Positions 61,069-64,000 of a stretch of 64,000 nucleotides of DNA are shown here, piece by piece; position 1 is the first letter of the stretch, and the number at the start of each line of letters is the position of its first letter. The notes under the pieces are model-generated. The model ran no database searches. It was not told where the DNA came from and worked only from the letters and a program-made list of their open reading frames with translations. A program made the position numbers and the translations under genes. Source of the stretch: Chamaecrista fasciculata (lineage: Eukaryota; Streptophyta; Magnoliopsida; Fabales; Fabaceae); assembly GCA_003254925.1 (NCBI GenBank), contig QANZ01026610.1, positions 62,001 to 126,000 on the forward strand. The letters run 5' to 3'.

Positions 61069-63228
61069 TCCTGCATTTGCAATAAAGTTCAATTAAAAGG
61101 TTAAATCTCAGAATTATAAGGCAAGTACAATACATGAAAAGATGGATTAGTGTCCTTTTTTTATAGAGAAACTTACAATAGGGAGTGATCTTCCACAGCT
61201 GGTTATCGCCTTTGTTCCACTTCCAGAGAACAATAGTAGTGCCATCATGCACACCCCCAGACTTCTCATCACCATGGAAAGCATCCACATTAAGATGAAC
61301 GTTATTAACCATCCTTATGGTTCTGTAACCATCCCTTATTTCCTTGCTCTGAGTCCACAGAACAGACTCATCGAGATAATCTGACTTGTAAGGTACCAGA
61401 CGCACCTGGAAAACAATTTTTGTCAAGGGAGGGAAAACTGAAAGGAAAAAGGAACAACACTTGCTAAGATCAGTCATAGCCGTCATACAAATGGATCTTT
61501 CTTATACACAAAGATACTTGGGCAGTTTATGGTGCATATAGAACTCAAATCAAATTCCAAAATTCATCTACTACAGTAGGCAATTGCAAATATATAATAG
61601 AACTCATTGATTATGTTCTAATATCCTATCAATATACAAAAGCACACTATTGTAGACCACATACTTATTTTTCAACGAAGAGAAAGATGCTATTTCTGAT
61701 TATGTATCTTCCTCTGTTTTTTTTTTTTGCTGGGTGGGAAGAGGGATTGAAAACACAAGGCTTTGGACATCGTACATTGCATTGCAACAACACATCTTAT
61801 GACAAAGTTCACCATTCAATTCTTTTGGAATTTTAAAATCGAAAAGCTAAACAGTCACCCTGTATAAGGTACTCAGCTGAACATCGGAAAATATATATTA
61901 CTTGCTGTGCCAGAAAGGATATGCCAGTTCTGTTATTGTATACTATCAACATACGATTATATTAGAGGGAGGAGAATAAAAAAACATAAAACCCTTCAAA
62001 TTTTAAGCAAAATCCACCCACTAAGGGAGAGTCTAAGAGCCTGCTATTCCTTCTCGAAATATGGCTGTAACGTCCATTTACCTATTGTGATAGTTTTTGC
62101 AAAGTACAAGCTGAAGCATAGCTATATCCTACATGTTAAATGACCAAAAACTATTTCATAAGATTTCATGTATATGGATAAGTTGGAGATAAAAACTCAA
62201 ACACAAGGGTAATCGAGCCTCGATCTAATAATGACTTTGACTAGTATAGAAAGAGAGTCAAAATTTGAAGAAGAGATTTGACCGGATGAGTGGCTCCAAT
62301 GGAATGCTTAATGGCTTCACCAGTAACTTTGTTGACCAGAGAAAAGGCCGGGAATCCCTCTTCATCCTTCACTTTTGTGCTGAACTTCTCATCCTTGTAC
62401 CAACGCTGCAAGAATAAACCAACAATAAGCACAGCAAAGCAAAGAGCAAGCAATTGAATCAGTCCAACAAACAGTCAACAGAAAACGGGAAAAAAAAATT
62501 AGGGAAGATCATAATTCTAGAATCCGGATCAAATTGAAAAGTAAGAAACAATCAGACAGAGTAATAGCTACCAGAGCCATGCCCGATTTGACGATCTACC
62601 CGTAAAACACTAATCCAAACTAAAATCACCAGAGATAACAGAAATTGTGCATAGAAATTACCTGGTAGTCATCGTTGGGATTCGATGGTGCAAGAATAAC
62701 AGTGCCATCACGAATCGTAAGAGAGAAGTTAGGGTTAGCCTTAGGGAAGATCTTGAAAGTGGGCTTGTTGGAGGGAGTGGAACCAGAGCTATCACTCTGA
62801 TGGTGCAAGAAGGAAGGAAGATGAGGGCGATGGCTATGGTGAGGCTCTTCATAGGAATCGACCTCATGAGAAACATGGTGAACAGTAGCGGCGGAATCTG
62901 GCGGCGGCGCGTAAGCAGGGACACGTGGTGGTGGTGGAGGCGCGTCCGATGAGTAATTGTGGTCGAAGGAATCCGATTGAAACTGTGGAGGATTGTATTC
63001 ATGAGATGTGTGGTGGACTTGGGAGGCGTAAGGTCTGGGTGGTGGAGGCGGTTCGTCGCCGCCGTAGAATGAAGGTGGAGGTGGCGGAACATCGCCGCCG
63101 AAAAAGGAAGGCGGTGGCGGAGGAGGAGGGTTGTCGAAGGAAGAAAAGTTGGATGGTGGTGGAGGGTAATTCTGAGAGTCATCATCATCATCATTACGAT
63201 GATGGTGATGGTGGTGATGGAATGCCAT
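61069..63228 (-). CDS. EULS3: EULS3-type lectin (Euonymus-related, ricin-B-like fold)
   Basis: Four exons (62662-63228, 62283-62405, 61177-61405 and the last two stop-codon bases 61069-61070) give 306 residues. The first 155 or so form a disordered region with a run of seven His after MAF, an Asp run and many PPPPP blocks. The EUL domain follows (about 157-306): FPKANPNFSLTIRDGTVIL, RWYKDEKFSTKVKDEEG, GEAIKHSIGATHP, LDESVLWTQS, GYRTIRMVNNVHLNVDAFHG, TTIVLWKWNKGDNQLWKI. This order matches plant EULS3, a nucleocytoplasmic lectin that binds glycans and, in Arabidopsis, is linked to drought/ABA and pathogen responses. All splice sites are GT-AG. The reading frame ends ...ITPY, and the TGA is made from T at 61177 plus GA from the last exon. 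Confidence 0.95.
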
Positions 63229-64000
63229 GGTGGATCTTGTTTGTGAAATCGGGAATTTCAGAGAACTCGAGAGTGAAGGCTATGGAGTATAGAGTAAGAG
63301 TGGCGAACGAAGACCACGACGATGATGACCATCAGAAAGGGGTTTCAACTTTTATCAGTTTATGCGTTATCTTACCGCAATTTAATAATTCACCAAATTT
63401 TAATTTAATTCTTCATATATTTTTGTTCTCAAATTAATTCTTTAAAATATTTTTTATTATCAATTTAAAGGTTTTTATCTAATTAATCAAAGTCAATGAC
63501 ATATTATTATTAATTAAAAATATAACTTCGTTTTCGTTTATTAATGATTTCAATTGGCAAATTTTATTATTATATTATCAAGTTAGGTTTATAAAAAAAA
63601 CATATAAATTTTATATATATTAATTAAAATAAAAATTGGATAAAAAAAATTAAAATACAAAGATATAATTAAAAAAATTAAATTAAATAAAAATACATTT
63701 CCATAAATAGTTTTATATCTTTAATTAATATTATTGCAAAAGTAAAATAAATGGTACATGAATAATAAAACAAATATCAAAATGAAAAAGAAGAAATTAA
63801 GAGAGAATAAATTAAAAAAAAAAAATTAAACACCTAAGAGTATAAAATGATGTTTTAATCTTTAATAATTATTTGAGATTTGAGATCTGATAATTTACAG
63901 ATTTTCCCTAAAAGAATCTTTATTTAAAATAAGAGGAAAAAAAATCCTAAGTCCTCCTCTATGATAATAGATGTGGACACGTGGTCCAGGGATCAGACCT
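63229..64000. other. Upstream region of the lectin gene
   Basis: The first 120 bp are the likely 5' UTR and promoter of the lectin gene. The rest is AT-rich with poly-A/T and TA runs and no recognisable feature. Confidence 0.45.

Noticed and set aside
62647-63437. Long + strand and alternative - strand frames over the lectin exon 1
   Set aside because: Shadows of the proline-rich, repetitive first exon of the lectin gene.
1-64000. CRISPR arrays, operons, bacterial or organelle insertions
   Set aside because: All genes have plant nuclear structure, repeats are transposons or microsatellites, and no stretch resembled chloroplast or mitochondrial coding sequence.

Overview
The window is plant nuclear DNA, most likely a eudicot. 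It is strongly AT-rich, the genes have short GT-AG introns, and every recognisable protein is plant-type: a BOI-like RING E3 ligase, a PORR organelle RNA-binding protein, eEF2, a NAC factor and a EUL-domain lectin. It also carries angiosperm transposons (MULE-type foldback elements, hAT, CACTA, Au SINE). I cannot name the genus. Two single-base Ns and one 691-N gap (53907-54597) show it is a draft scaffold.

Layout: the 3' end of a RING gene (+) lies at 2-250, followed by about 14 kb without a recognisable gene. That stretch holds one copy of a foldback MITE (1861-2126) and a long inverted repeat (3261-4030). A single-exon PORR gene (-) is at 15137-16321, with nested palindromes and an inverted-repeat element upstream. 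The eEF2 gene (-) is complete, with coding exons 20122-23135 and a 5' UTR that begins near 24207. A foldback MITE with a perfect 9-bp target duplication sits at 25318-25678. Next is a Per1/PGAP3-like gene (-, 26055 to about 27807) that looks decayed: an insertion splits one exon and two family-conserved catalytic residues are changed.

From 28407 to about 33770 there is a CACTA-like region. It starts with a CACTA terminus, carries three intact exons of an adenine DNA glycosylase (MUTY/MYH) with their introns, and ends with a transposase-like tail exon and subterminal repeats. A 1163-bp foldback element is at 39608-40770 and a three-exon NAC gene (-) at 41881-43198. After an AT-rich desert come several foldback elements, one of which (50223-51051) carries a fragment resembling the plant branch-point binding protein SF1. 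A 940-bp hAT element with an 8-bp target duplication (56345-57284) and an Au SINE with an 18-bp target duplication (60363-60490) follow. The window ends with a complete four-exon EULS3-type lectin gene (-, 61069-63228).

The host genes look like independent housekeeping, regulatory and stress genes; nothing suggests a pathway cluster. What stands out is the density of non-autonomous DNA transposons with very long inverted arms, at least two of which appear to have captured host gene sequence. Coordinates of the multi-exon genes were derived by hand from reading frame and splice sites.
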